Origin: Bacillota bacterium
Lineage (GTDB): Bacteria > Bacillota > Clostridia > Acetivibrionales > DSM-1351
DNA: 64,000 nucleotides
Assembly: GCA_023460955.1 (NCBI GenBank)
Contig: JAEWOH010000060.1
Span: 1 to 64,000 of the forward strand
Reading direction: 5' to 3'
How positions within the stretch are numbered: the first letter of the stretch is position 1; every line of letters starts with the position of its first letter. Below are positions 25,921 through 33,329 of the stretch, one piece after another. The position numbers were made by a program, and so were the translations under genes. The notes under the pieces were generated by a model. The model saw only the letters and a list, made by a program, of their open reading frames with translations. It searched no databases and was not told where the DNA came from.

Positions 25921-27105
25921 TCAGGAATTTGTAAATTCCCTTTTGCTGTCCTCAAACCTTTCATATGCAAGTTCAATTAATTTGTTTATCAATTGGTCAT
26001 ATGGAATACCGCTGGCAGCCCATAATTTCGGATACATACTGATTTGGGTAAAGCCCGGAAGAGTGTTGATTTCATTAATAAATACCTCACCGGTTTCCTT
26101 ATGTACAAAGAAATCCACCCTGGATAAGCCTGCACAGTCAAGGCATTTAAAGGCTCTTACCGCATACTCTCTTATTTTTTGAATGGTCTCGGCAGGAAGA
26201 TTCTCGGCAGGAATTATTATTTTTGAATCGTCACCCACCTGATATTTTGCCTCATAATCATAAAAATCATTACAGGGAACTACCTCGCCAACTGTTGAGG
26301 CAATAGGGTTATCGTTTCCCAGCACTGCACATTCAATTTCTCTACCGTTTATGAATTCTTCTACAAGAATTCTTCTGTCATTCTTTGCCGCTATATCAAG
26401 GGCCCTTTTCAATTCTTCCCGGTTCGAGGCCTTGTTAACCCCAACAGAAGAACCTGCATTTGAGGGTTTAACAAAACATGGATATGTCAGTCTTCCCTCT
26501 ACTTCTCTTATAACCTCCTCCGACTGGAAATTAACCTGTTTCCTGTTGAACACAAGATAATCCCCCTGAGGAAGTCCTTCTTTCTCAAATATTATTTTAG
26601 TATAGGCTTTATCCATACCTACGGCAGATCCAAGAACGCCACAGCCTACATAGGGTATGCCCGCCAGTTCAAATAAACCTTGAATGGTACCGTCTTCACC
26701 GTTGCAGCCATGCAAAACCGGGAAAACAACATCGATAGGTTTTCTTGAGTCTTCCCCCAATATGCCTCTGGCCGTATTACTTGTAGTCATAACCCCGCCT
26801 GTCTGAGCAGCACCGCTAACAGAACTGCTATCAGCAGCTGAGTGTTCAGCTTCAGCTGCCGGAGTCATTGTTATACAATTTTGGTTCTGATTTGCGGTCA
26901 GTGAAAGCTTCTCCCATTCGCCGCTTCCGATTTTATCGGCAGGACCTTCGTAATTCAGCCATTGCCCTTCCTTGGTAATACCTATCATAACTACTTCGTA
27001 TTTTGATTTATCTATGTTTTCAATTACTGATTGAGCAGATACTCTTGACACCTCATGCTCGGAGGATTGTCCTCCAAATATTACAGCTACTCTTTTCTTT
27101 GCCAT
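25921..27105 (-). CDS. ddl: D-alanine--D-alanine ligase
   Basis: A 394-residue ATP-grasp enzyme that joins two D-alanines for peptidoglycan precursors. VAVIFGGQSSEHEVS starts the N-terminal domain, SSVGVNKA is the ATP-side loop, FYDYEAKY contains the Tyr typical of D-Ala-D-Ala (not D-lactate) ligases, and EINTLPGFT closes the active site. It is longer than the usual 340-370 residues because of an Ala/Ser/Thr-rich, low-complexity insert at about 80-118. AGGAGG precedes the ATG. It is the first gene of the ddl-DUF1934-argS group. Confidence 0.95.
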   Translation of the reverse strand: MAKKRVAVIFGGQSSEHEVSRVSAQSVIENIDKSKYEVVMIGITKEGQWLNYEGPADKIGSGEWEKLSLTANQNQNCITMTPAAEAEHSAADSSSVSGAAQTGGVMTTSNTARGILGEDSRKPIDVVFPVLHGCNGEDGTIQGLFELAGIPYVGCGVLGSAVGMDKAYTKIIFEKEGLPQGDYLVFNRKQVNFQSEEVIREVEGRLTYPCFVKPSNAGSSVGVNKASNREELKRALDIAAKNDRRILVEEFINGREIECAVLGNDNPIASTVGEVVPCNDFYDYEAKYQVGDDSKIIIPAENLPAETIQKIREYAVRAFKCLDCAGLSRVDFFVHKETGEVFINEINTLPGFTQISMYPKLWAASGIPYDQLINKLIELAYERFEDSKREFTNS

Positions 27106-27250
27106 AATTACCTCCTGACTTCACATGCACGAAACCATCAGGGCTTCGATTATCATAATAATTCTGCCAGTTTTTGCAGATATCATTTAAATTATATTTT
27201 ACATTTTACTATTTAAGTACCAATAATACAAGAAAATAAGGCAACGTGAC

Positions 27251-27296
27251 AAAAGAGCCGTAACTTATCCTCTCGGATAAATTAAACGGCTCTTTT
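27251..27296 (-). terminator. Terminator after the ferritin-like gene
   Basis: AAAAGAGCCGT (27251-27261) pairs perfectly with ACGGCTCTTTT (27286-27296), and an inner TTATCC/GGATAA pair extends the stem. Tails on both strands are T4, so it could also work in the other direction. It lies 54 bases after the ferritin-like stop. Confidence 0.75.
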
Positions 27297-27350
27297 GCGA
27301 TAAATCCCTACACTTTTTTCTCTATTTAAATTCCATCAGGGAGATTGGCG

Positions 27351-27857
27351 TTATTTAAACAAAATACCTGCCACATCGCTCCAGGTCTGTTTCAAAAGCT
27401 TTTCATACCTAACTCTGAACATTGTTTCATGCTTCTTTTCCCAATCGGCCAGTTCAAGAAGAAACCTCTTAGCTTCATCGTCCTCGACCTGTTGGGCAGC
27501 GTTAAAATAAAATACGGCAAATTCACTTTCCATTAAATATGCCAGTCTGATAATTGATAAGTCTGAAATGGCACTATCATCAGCAATAAGCTCCGAATTG
27601 TCAGCTATAATAGAAACATTTCTTTCTCTTGATGTATCATCTACAACCCAGGATAATTCAATTGGGGGTGGAGTCACTTTTAGAATGTCGTATATACTGC
27701 TTAAAACTGCGTAGTGAGTCTTTTCCATTTCAGCTAACTCTTCAAAAAGTTTTTTATGCTCAGGAGACTTAACTCTTTCCAGATTATAGCTGTAAAACTC
27801 TTCAGCGTCGTTTTCCATTCTCATAGCATATTCGATTATCTGCTTTACTTTGCTCAT
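27351..27857 (-). CDS. Ferritin-like diiron protein (rubrerythrin-type, no rubredoxin domain)
   Basis: A 168-residue, mostly helical cytoplasmic protein. ENDAEEFY (about 15-22), EMEKTHY (about 42-48), MESEFAVFYF and DWEKKHE in the second half supply the Glu and His residues expected for a four-helix diiron centre. No CxxC rubredoxin domain is present. Rubrerythrin-like proteins reduce peroxide or bind iron in anaerobes, which is the likely general role; the electron partner is unknown. The start at 27857 is chosen because AGGAGAAGGAAAT lies directly upstream; the longer in-frame version to 27935 has no ribosome site. It has its own terminator and stands alone between ddl and spoIIQ. Confidence 0.85.
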   Translation of the reverse strand: MSKVKQIIEYAMRMENDAEEFYSYNLERVKSPEHKKLFEELAEMEKTHYAVLSSIYDILKVTPPPIELSWVVDDTSRERNVSIIADNSELIADDSAISDLSIIRLAYLMESEFAVFYFNAAQQVEDDEAKRFLLELADWEKKHETMFRVRYEKLLKQTWSDVAGILFK

Positions 27858-27948
27858 ATTTCCTTCTCCTTCGGTATTTTTAGTTCGTTCTAAAGGCCTG
27901 CTATTTATATACCCTCCATCTGATACTTTAAACACTTAAGGATGTAAA

Positions 27949-27993
27949 AAAATGAGCTGCAGTCCGGAAATTCGCCGGAAAACAACTCATTTT
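27949..27993 (-). terminator. Strong terminator after spoIIQ
   Basis: An AAAATGAG/CTCATTTT outer stem with an inner TCCGG/CCGGA pair is followed on the minus strand by seven Ts. It lies 42 bases after the spoIIQ stop. Confidence 0.85.
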
Positions 27994-28034
27994 CTCACTA
28001 TTTATTTAATCCTTTAAGAATGATTCATTTATGG

Positions 28035-28829
28035 CTATTTAGCGCTGTTTGTAGTTGTAGAGGCTTTCAAATACGGTGCTGGGTCTACTGATTTTCCATT
28101 CTTTAGAACTTCAAAATGCAGATGTGCACCATCTTCACATTCGCTTTGAATAGGGTCCCCTACAAGGCCTATTATTTCATTTGCCTTAACTTTCAGTCCG
28201 CAGCTTATATCCTCAAGACCCTGTTTTGAAAGACCTGCGTATCTGGTCTTTAAACCGCTGGTTCCATGAGTAATTTCCACGGTTATACCGTTTGAATTAT
28301 CTTCGACAAGCGATACGGTACCGTCAGCAACAGCTCTTACCTTTGTAAGCTTGTCTACTTTAAAGTCAAGTCCTGAATGAGCTCTTATGTCTCCCATTGT
28401 CTTTGACTCTGAGAAAGTATTTACATCTCTGGTGTAATCCTTCATTATTGACCCGTCAACCGGACGGCTGAATGAAATGGCCGCTTTTGAAGGAGCTGCC
28501 TTGGCCTTTGATGGTGTTGAACTCTTGGCAGGTTCTTTAGCTGTGTTTGAAGCAGGGGCTTGATTGGCTACACTTTTATCAGAAGAACCAGCAACTGCTT
28601 TTGCCTGATCTTCCTGAATACCCTGATTAGCATTGGCATCACCAGGGATTATTTTACCTTCACTGTTGATACCGGTATCAGGAGAGTTCATGTTCTGAGT
28701 AGTAACAAAAATTGCCGTGGCTGCCACAATGATTATACAAACTGCTAAAATAACATAAAATCCTTTATTATTGAAGAATTTTGACAGTTTGTTTTTCCAA
28801 TTCTTTTCGTCTGGAATAAGTTTCTTCAT
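28035..28829 (-). CDS. spoIIQ: SpoIIQ-type forespore M23/LytM protein
   Basis: A 264-residue membrane-anchored protein: basic N-terminus, one helix at about 24-42, an Ala/Ser/Lys-rich linker (about 60-118) and a LytM/M23 domain (about 119-255). His151 and Asp155 (HSGLDF) and His236/His238 (HLHFE) match the zinc ligands and one catalytic His, but the position of the usual YAHL histidine is Gly199 (YAGLS). In sporulation SpoIIQ sits in the forespore membrane and binds SpoIIIAH to form the engulfment channel. Order with spoIID, murA and ywmB matches the sporulation locus of other Firmicutes. A sigma-F promoter lies 26 bases upstream of the ATG. Confidence 0.92.
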   Translation of the reverse strand: MKKLIPDEKNWKNKLSKFFNNKGFYVILAVCIIIVAATAIFVTTQNMNSPDTGINSEGKIIPGDANANQGIQEDQAKAVAGSSDKSVANQAPASNTAKEPAKSSTPSKAKAAPSKAAISFSRPVDGSIMKDYTRDVNTFSESKTMGDIRAHSGLDFKVDKLTKVRAVADGTVSLVEDNSNGITVEITHGTSGLKTRYAGLSKQGLEDISCGLKVKANEIIGLVGDPIQSECEDGAHLHFEVLKNGKSVDPAPYLKASTTTNSAK

Positions 28830-28854
28830 AATATATATTCCACCTCCATTAAAT

Positions 28855-28882
28855 ATTGTTTCCTATATTTCCAACAATATAC
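28855..28882 (-). promoter_or_regulatory. Sigma-F (forespore) promoter for spoIIQ
   Basis: On the minus strand GTATA (28878-28882), a 14-base spacer and GGAAACAAT (28855-28863) match the sigma-F/sigma-G consensus GYATA-N14-GGNNANANT at every fixed position. The -10 lies 26 bases before the spoIIQ start. In B. subtilis spoIIQ is a sigma-F gene, so the match fits the gene. Confidence 0.78.
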
Positions 28883-28901
28883 ATGAAGGTAAAATGATAT
28901 T

Positions 28902-29900
28902 TTAAGTAATTTTGCTTATTTCAACACCCTTATAATAATACTTTAAAATATCCGAATATGTGTAACCCTGCTTCGCCAGATAATCAGCTCCACACTGGCT
29001 CATTCCGACCCCATGACCATATCCGATGGTGGTTATGGCTATTTTTCCGTCTTTCTGCCTTGAAAGCTTGAAGTTTGCAGATTTAAGCTGAAAAATCTTT
29101 CTGAAATCGGTGCCTTTTATAGTTATGTTTCCGATTTTCATTTCCATAACCCTATCTCCTGAAGAGTACTTTTTAACTTCAACCGATGAAAGGATATCAC
29201 TTGTAGTTAGTTTGAATTCCGGATTAAAATCTTTTAACTTTTTAACTATGTCTGACTGTTCAAAAACAGCCTCAGATTTATATTCAGAAAAGGTATCCTC
29301 GCCGGGACTTTCAACTCCGCGAAGATAAGGTTCAGCGGTTCCTGTCCAGACATCTTCCACATTTTCCGTATGTCCACCGCTGTTGGAGTGAAATAGCGGA
29401 TTTATTACTATTTTGTTATACTCAATTACCTGCCCGGAGGTTTCATTGACAGCCTTACAAATTTTATTCCAGTACTTGAAGGAGGAAAATAGCCCCCAGC
29501 GTCTCATCGCCGTTTCTTTACTTATCCATGCCTGACAATGAGCAGGACTGGTACAAACATCGGCCCCGTCATGTACGGTTTCTGATGATCCGTAAAGCTT
29601 CACCGCTCTCCCCAAGGCATAAGTCCGGGCAGCTACAGCCTGTGCTTTAAGCGCCTCCATTTCAAAAGATGCCGGCATTTCTGCTGCTACAACTCCGACG
29701 AGATAATCTTCTAAATTCATTTTTATTATTTTTTTCTGATCAGCCATATAGACATTTACAGTTATTACCTTAGACGGATTCCCATTTTGTGCCTTGCTCT
29801 GTATTTGCTCCTGAATGACATCAAAATTCCTGACCAATATAAGAGGTATAAATATAATAACAACAATCATTAGAATTATGTAAAGGCATATTTTCTTCAT
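28902..29900 (-). CDS. spoIID: Stage II sporulation protein D, peptidoglycan lytic transglycosylase
   Basis: A 332-residue protein with an N-terminal membrane helix (about 4-24) and the SpoIID catalytic domain. MNLEDYLVGVVAAEMPASF holds the conserved catalytic Glu, followed by AVAARTYALG, HCQAW and the C-terminal GYGHGVGMSQCGA motif. SpoIID cleaves glycan strands at the septum with SpoIIP and SpoIIM to drive engulfment in the mother cell. The start is taken at 29900 (GGGG upstream); an in-frame ATG at 29951 has no ribosome site. I found only a partial sigma-E promoter match upstream. It lies between murA and spoIIQ, the order expected for Firmicutes. Confidence 0.95.
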   Translation of the reverse strand: MKKICLYIILMIVVIIFIPLILVRNFDVIQEQIQSKAQNGNPSKVITVNVYMADQKKIIKMNLEDYLVGVVAAEMPASFEMEALKAQAVAARTYALGRAVKLYGSSETVHDGADVCTSPAHCQAWISKETAMRRWGLFSSFKYWNKICKAVNETSGQVIEYNKIVINPLFHSNSGGHTENVEDVWTGTAEPYLRGVESPGEDTFSEYKSEAVFEQSDIVKKLKDFNPEFKLTTSDILSSVEVKKYSSGDRVMEMKIGNITIKGTDFRKIFQLKSANFKLSRQKDGKIAITTIGYGHGVGMSQCGADYLAKQGYTYSDILKYYYKGVEISKIT

Positions 29901-30066
29901 TATAACCCCAATCTGCGCAAGCAGGAATATTGTTTTTTCAGGCAAGCGCATTCAAACAATAAAGAATATTAATGTCTTCCAACCCTAAACTATTTTCATC
30001 TGCAGCTTAGTTTATTGGGACATGTTAATTTATATTATCTTGAGGTTTAATTTATGTTACATTAAA

Positions 30067-30108
30067 ATAGCTATAATTATTTCGATTTACCGAAATAATT
30101 ATAGCTAT
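30067..30108 (-). terminator. Intrinsic terminator after murA
   Basis: A perfect 18-bp stem with a 6-nt loop and TTTTAATG on the minus-strand side. The left arm starts ATAGCTATAA and ends TTCG. It lies 26 bases past the murA stop. Confidence 0.85.
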
Positions 30109-30133
30109 CTACTTTTATTATCCATTCTGTTGC

Positions 30134-31396
30134 TTATTCTTCCACCCTTTCAATTTTGGCACCCAGTGCTTTAAGTTTTTTATCAAGGCTGCAATATCCC
30201 CTGTCTATATGCTGAATCTCGCCGATTTCTGTTGCGCCTTCAGCTGAAAGGCCTGCCAGAACTAACGCAGCTCCCGCTCTTAAATCTGTGGCCTTAACTG
30301 TTGCACCCGTTAAGCAATGTCTGCCCTCGATTACTGCTGTCCTGCCATCAATCTTAATGTTCGCACCCATTCGTTTTAATTCACACACATGCATAAATCT
30401 GTTCTCAAAAATAGTTTCTGTCACTATACTTGTCCCCTGCGTACAGCTTAAAAGTGAAGTCATTTGAGCCTGCATATCAGTAGGGAAACCGGGGTATGGA
30501 AGGGTTTTTACATCAACAGGCTTTAAAACCCCATTGCTTTTTATTCTTATAGATGTCAACTCTTCACTTATTTCCAGACCGGTTTCTTTAAGTTTTGCTA
30601 TAATTGGCTTCAAATGATCAGGAACAACATTCTGAATTTCAACATCACCGTGCGTAATTGCTGCTGCCACCATAAAAGTTCCTGCTTCAATCCTGTCAGG
30701 AATTATGGTGTGTGTGCAGCCTTGAAGCCTGTCAACTCCAGTAATTCTAATGGTATCGGTCCCTGCACCTTTTATGCATGCACCCATTTTATTCAGATAA
30801 CTGGCCAGATCAACGATTTCAGGCTCTATGGCTGCATTTTCTATGCTTGTCTGCCCTTCAGCCAGCACTGCTGCCATAAGAACATTTTCCGTCGCGCCTA
30901 CGCTGGGAAAATCCATATAAATCTTATTTCCAATCAATCTTTTTGTTCTTCTTGCTTCAATATAACCATGACCCTGTGTGATTTCAGCTCCTAAAGCCAC
31001 AAAGCCTTTTAAATGCAAATCCACAGGTCTTGAACCAATGGCACAGCCTCCGGGTAATGCAACCCTGACAAATCCCGTTTTGGCAAGCATGGGTCCCATT
31101 ATTAAAAAAGATGCTCTGAGTTTATTTACCAATTCATAGGGTGCAGTTGAATTAGTTATGTCTTTAGCATGAAAACTGATCGAATTAGTTCCGGGCAACT
31201 GCTCGACTTCAGCTCCAAGTGATTTTATCAGTTCACACATCATTTTGACATCATATAAATCCGGCACTTCTTCAATAATACTTTTTGACTCACCTAAAAG
31301 GGATGCTGCCATTATTGGAAGGACTGAATTTTTTGCACCATCTACTCTTACTTTGCCTTTTAAAGGTACACCTTCGCTTATAACATATTTTGCCAA
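30134..31396 (-). CDS. murA: UDP-N-acetylglucosamine 1-carboxyvinyltransferase
   Basis: A 420-residue enzyme that adds enolpyruvate from PEP to UDP-GlcNAc, the first committed step of peptidoglycan synthesis. GAKNSVLP at about 20-27 carries the catalytic Lys22, and PGGCAIGSRPVDLH has Cys118, the residue that binds PEP and is alkylated by fosfomycin. The C-terminal DRAGAALVLAGL-type segment reads DLRAGAALVLAGLSAEG. The length is normal. The start is a TTG at 31396, with AAGGGAAGAG upstream. It lies 40 bp after ywmB, and its own terminator separates it from spoIID. Confidence 0.97.
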   Translation of the reverse strand: MAKYVISEGVPLKGKVRVDGAKNSVLPIMAASLLGESKSIIEEVPDLYDVKMMCELIKSLGAEVEQLPGTNSISFHAKDITNSTAPYELVNKLRASFLIMGPMLAKTGFVRVALPGGCAIGSRPVDLHLKGFVALGAEITQGHGYIEARRTKRLIGNKIYMDFPSVGATENVLMAAVLAEGQTSIENAAIEPEIVDLASYLNKMGACIKGAGTDTIRITGVDRLQGCTHTIIPDRIEAGTFMVAAAITHGDVEIQNVVPDHLKPIIAKLKETGLEISEELTSIRIKSNGVLKPVDVKTLPYPGFPTDMQAQMTSLLSCTQGTSIVTETIFENRFMHVCELKRMGANIKIDGRTAVIEGRHCLTGATVKATDLRAGAALVLAGLSAEGATEIGEIQHIDRGYCSLDKKLKALGAKIERVEE

Positions 31397-31436
31397 GTGA
31401 GCTCTTCCCTTCTTTTTATATTTTGTACTGCTGCAC

Positions 31437-32189
31437 TTAGTATTCGGTGTTCACCACAGGTGTCGCCACCCAAAGGTAAGTCTTGTTCTCTATTTTGTTG
31501 TACCTGATGGCAAGACTGAGGTTAATGTTCTTACCATCAATATTCAGCTTATCTTCAATCATTGGAGAGAATGCAGATACGCTGATAATGTTTTCCTGCC
31601 TCATACTGTCAACCTTTTTAGCATCACTGTCATCAAGAACTTTTCTGCAGATATTTTCCAGCTGCGAATCCTGCAGATTTCCTTCATAGGTTCCGGTTAT
31701 ACATGAGTTGACTACTGGTTTTAACCCGTAATTACGGAAAATTTCTTCTATTTTGTTTCTTAAAAGCAATGCCGAACCATTAACGGTTTCTGTCGCATCT
31801 ATAGTTATATATTTGTCTCCATCACCACTTTTATTCCCTACAATACTTGCCATTGCTGATATTTTAACGCCAGATTTTGTTGTTCCTGACATATCTGTTT
31901 TTATCAATGTATCAGTGCTTGTTGAATTCTTTGAATAATTGTCTACTTCCAAGCCTTTAAAAACATCCTCGCAAACTTTTGATAAATCGTCGAGCTTCTT
32001 AAAATCTTTTGTTGCCCTGGCAAAAAAATATAACTCATTTACTACCATTTTCGCACCAGACGCTTTAAAAGCATCCGAAATTGAAATTTTTTCACCTGCA
32101 TTGCTTCTGTAAGTGTTTATGTAATAAGTTGTTCCGACAATTGCCGCGGCAAGTACCAATGCTGTTAATACAAAAAGTGTCTTTTTCAT
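31437..32189 (-). CDS. ywmB: YwmB-family (TATA-box-binding-like) exported protein
   Basis: A 250-residue protein with an N-terminal hydrophobic segment (about 4-24) and an alpha/beta region resembling the YwmB (DUF1779) family of the TATA-box-binding-like fold. In Bacillus ywmB lies directly upstream of murA and spoIID, as here, which supports the assignment. The molecular function is unknown. AGGAGG-type site GGAGGATT precedes the ATG. It probably shares a transcript with murA, 40 bp downstream. Confidence 0.82.
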   Translation of the reverse strand: MKKTLFVLTALVLAAAIVGTTYYINTYRSNAGEKISISDAFKASGAKMVVNELYFFARATKDFKKLDDLSKVCEDVFKGLEVDNYSKNSTSTDTLIKTDMSGTTKSGVKISAMASIVGNKSGDGDKYITIDATETVNGSALLLRNKIEEIFRNYGLKPVVNSCITGTYEGNLQDSQLENICRKVLDDSDAKKVDSMRQENIISVSAFSPMIEDKLNIDGKNINLSLAIRYNKIENKTYLWVATPVVNTEY

Positions 32190-32247
32190 AAATCCTCCAT
32201 ATCCCCAGTCGGTAGCTTTACTAAAATTGCCACCGTCTTAAGGTAAT

Positions 32248-32303
32248 AAAAAAACAATAATTTTATTAAGATAAATTTGATTATCTTGATAATAAAATTA
32301 TTG
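32248..32303 (-). terminator. Strong terminator closing the second SLH unit
   Basis: A long AT-rich hairpin (CAATAATTTTAT with ATAAAATTATTG, and AAGATAA with TTATCTT inside) is followed on the minus strand by TTTTTTT. It lies 110 bases after the stop at 32413. The 32190-32412 gap holds nothing else I recognise. Confidence 0.82.
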
Positions 32304-32412
32304 CCTTATAAAAAAAGTCATATACATTTGTATGTCTTGTATTTCCCGATGGGAATTTAATGCTGAAATCTATGAAGCTGAATACTAATTAATCTAACTC
32401 CTCCAATATTTA

Positions 32413-33264
32413 TCAGTAGGTTGAGAGTGCTCTGCTTAGCATCATTGCAAAATTCCCCCTGGATACATTGCTGTTTTCGTTAAAAGAATTATATATGTTA
32501 TCCTGTGGAGTTAAAATTCTTAAATTAAATATGTTCTGGACACTTTCAGAATACCACTGACCTTTTTTTAATTTAGTATAAACTCCTTCCGAACGAGTCT
32601 TAAAGGTAAAGGCCTTGGAAATCATGGAGCACGCCTCTGCGATGGTTATTTTTCCGTCAGGCTTAAAATTTTTCGAATCTGCCGGTGACATTATCCCCTT
32701 GTCTATAACAGCATTTATATATTTTTTTGCCCAGTGCTTGTCAACATCATTAAATTTTGATTTACCGGCTGAATTAAGTTTAAGATTTAACGAAAGTGCC
32801 AGCATTGAAGCCACCTCGGCTCTGGTTACCATTGTCTGAGGTTTAAATTTTGTATCTTTATAGGCAGCTGTGATTACATCCATATCATGTAAATGCCTTA
32901 CATATTCATCATATTCAGTATTTATTATATCTGTATAAGGCCTGTAGCTCAGATTATCAGAGTTGGTAGTTATTATTCTGAAAGGTGCTATAACCAGATT
33001 TTCATCTACTTGAGCTGTTGCTGAGGAATGACCGCCTTTTACCAAGGAATAGGTTACATTAACGGTCTTTCCGCTTTTAGTACTAAGGGCAATAATTTTT
33101 ATCCCTTTCCCCTTTTCCTGACTGGACAGAGTTATTTGGTATTTTCCGTTGACAAGCTTGCTGGTAACCTTTACTCCATTAGCATGAACAGCCTGAAGAG
33201 AAAAAACCGATATCATCAGAGACAGTATTAAAATGAAAGAGAGTTTATTGATACGTGGCTTCAT
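32413..33264 (-). CDS. SLH-domain surface protein, 283 residues
   Basis: A small exported protein. A signal peptide (about 1-28, ending near VHANG) is followed by a 75-residue beta-rich domain and three SLH repeats filling residues 105-283: KFKPQTMVTRAEVASMLALS, then FNDVDKHWAKKYINAVIDKG and NFKPDGKITIAEACSMISKA, then SNVSRGNFAMMLSRALS. It resembles the SLH anchor of the two larger neighbours and could act as a free cell-wall-anchored module. GGAGG precedes the ATG. It is the last gene of the second SLH unit, 65 bp after the 1334-residue protein. Confidence 0.88.
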   Translation of the reverse strand: MKPRINKLSFILILSLMISVFSLQAVHANGVKVTSKLVNGKYQITLSSQEKGKGIKIIALSTKSGKTVNVTYSLVKGGHSSATAQVDENLVIAPFRIITTNSDNLSYRPYTDIINTEYDEYVRHLHDMDVITAAYKDTKFKPQTMVTRAEVASMLALSLNLKLNSAGKSKFNDVDKHWAKKYINAVIDKGIMSPADSKNFKPDGKITIAEACSMISKAFTFKTRSEGVYTKLKKGQWYSESVQNIFNLRILTPQDNIYNSFNENSNVSRGNFAMMLSRALSTY

Positions 33265-33329
33265 GGTTTCCTCCTGATGTATGAGGCAGCCGGCCTCTTC
33301 ATAGCCAACCGCCCTGAACTTTTGATTTG

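Noticed and set aside
25445..25921. T-box riboswitch upstream of argS
   Set aside because: The argS start overlaps the DUF1934 gene, and no T-box consensus or terminator/antiterminator pair is visible.
29901..30060. Sigma-E promoter for spoIID
   Set aside because: The best match is ATA-N16-CATTAATA, with only about half of the -10 positions fitting; too weak to annotate.
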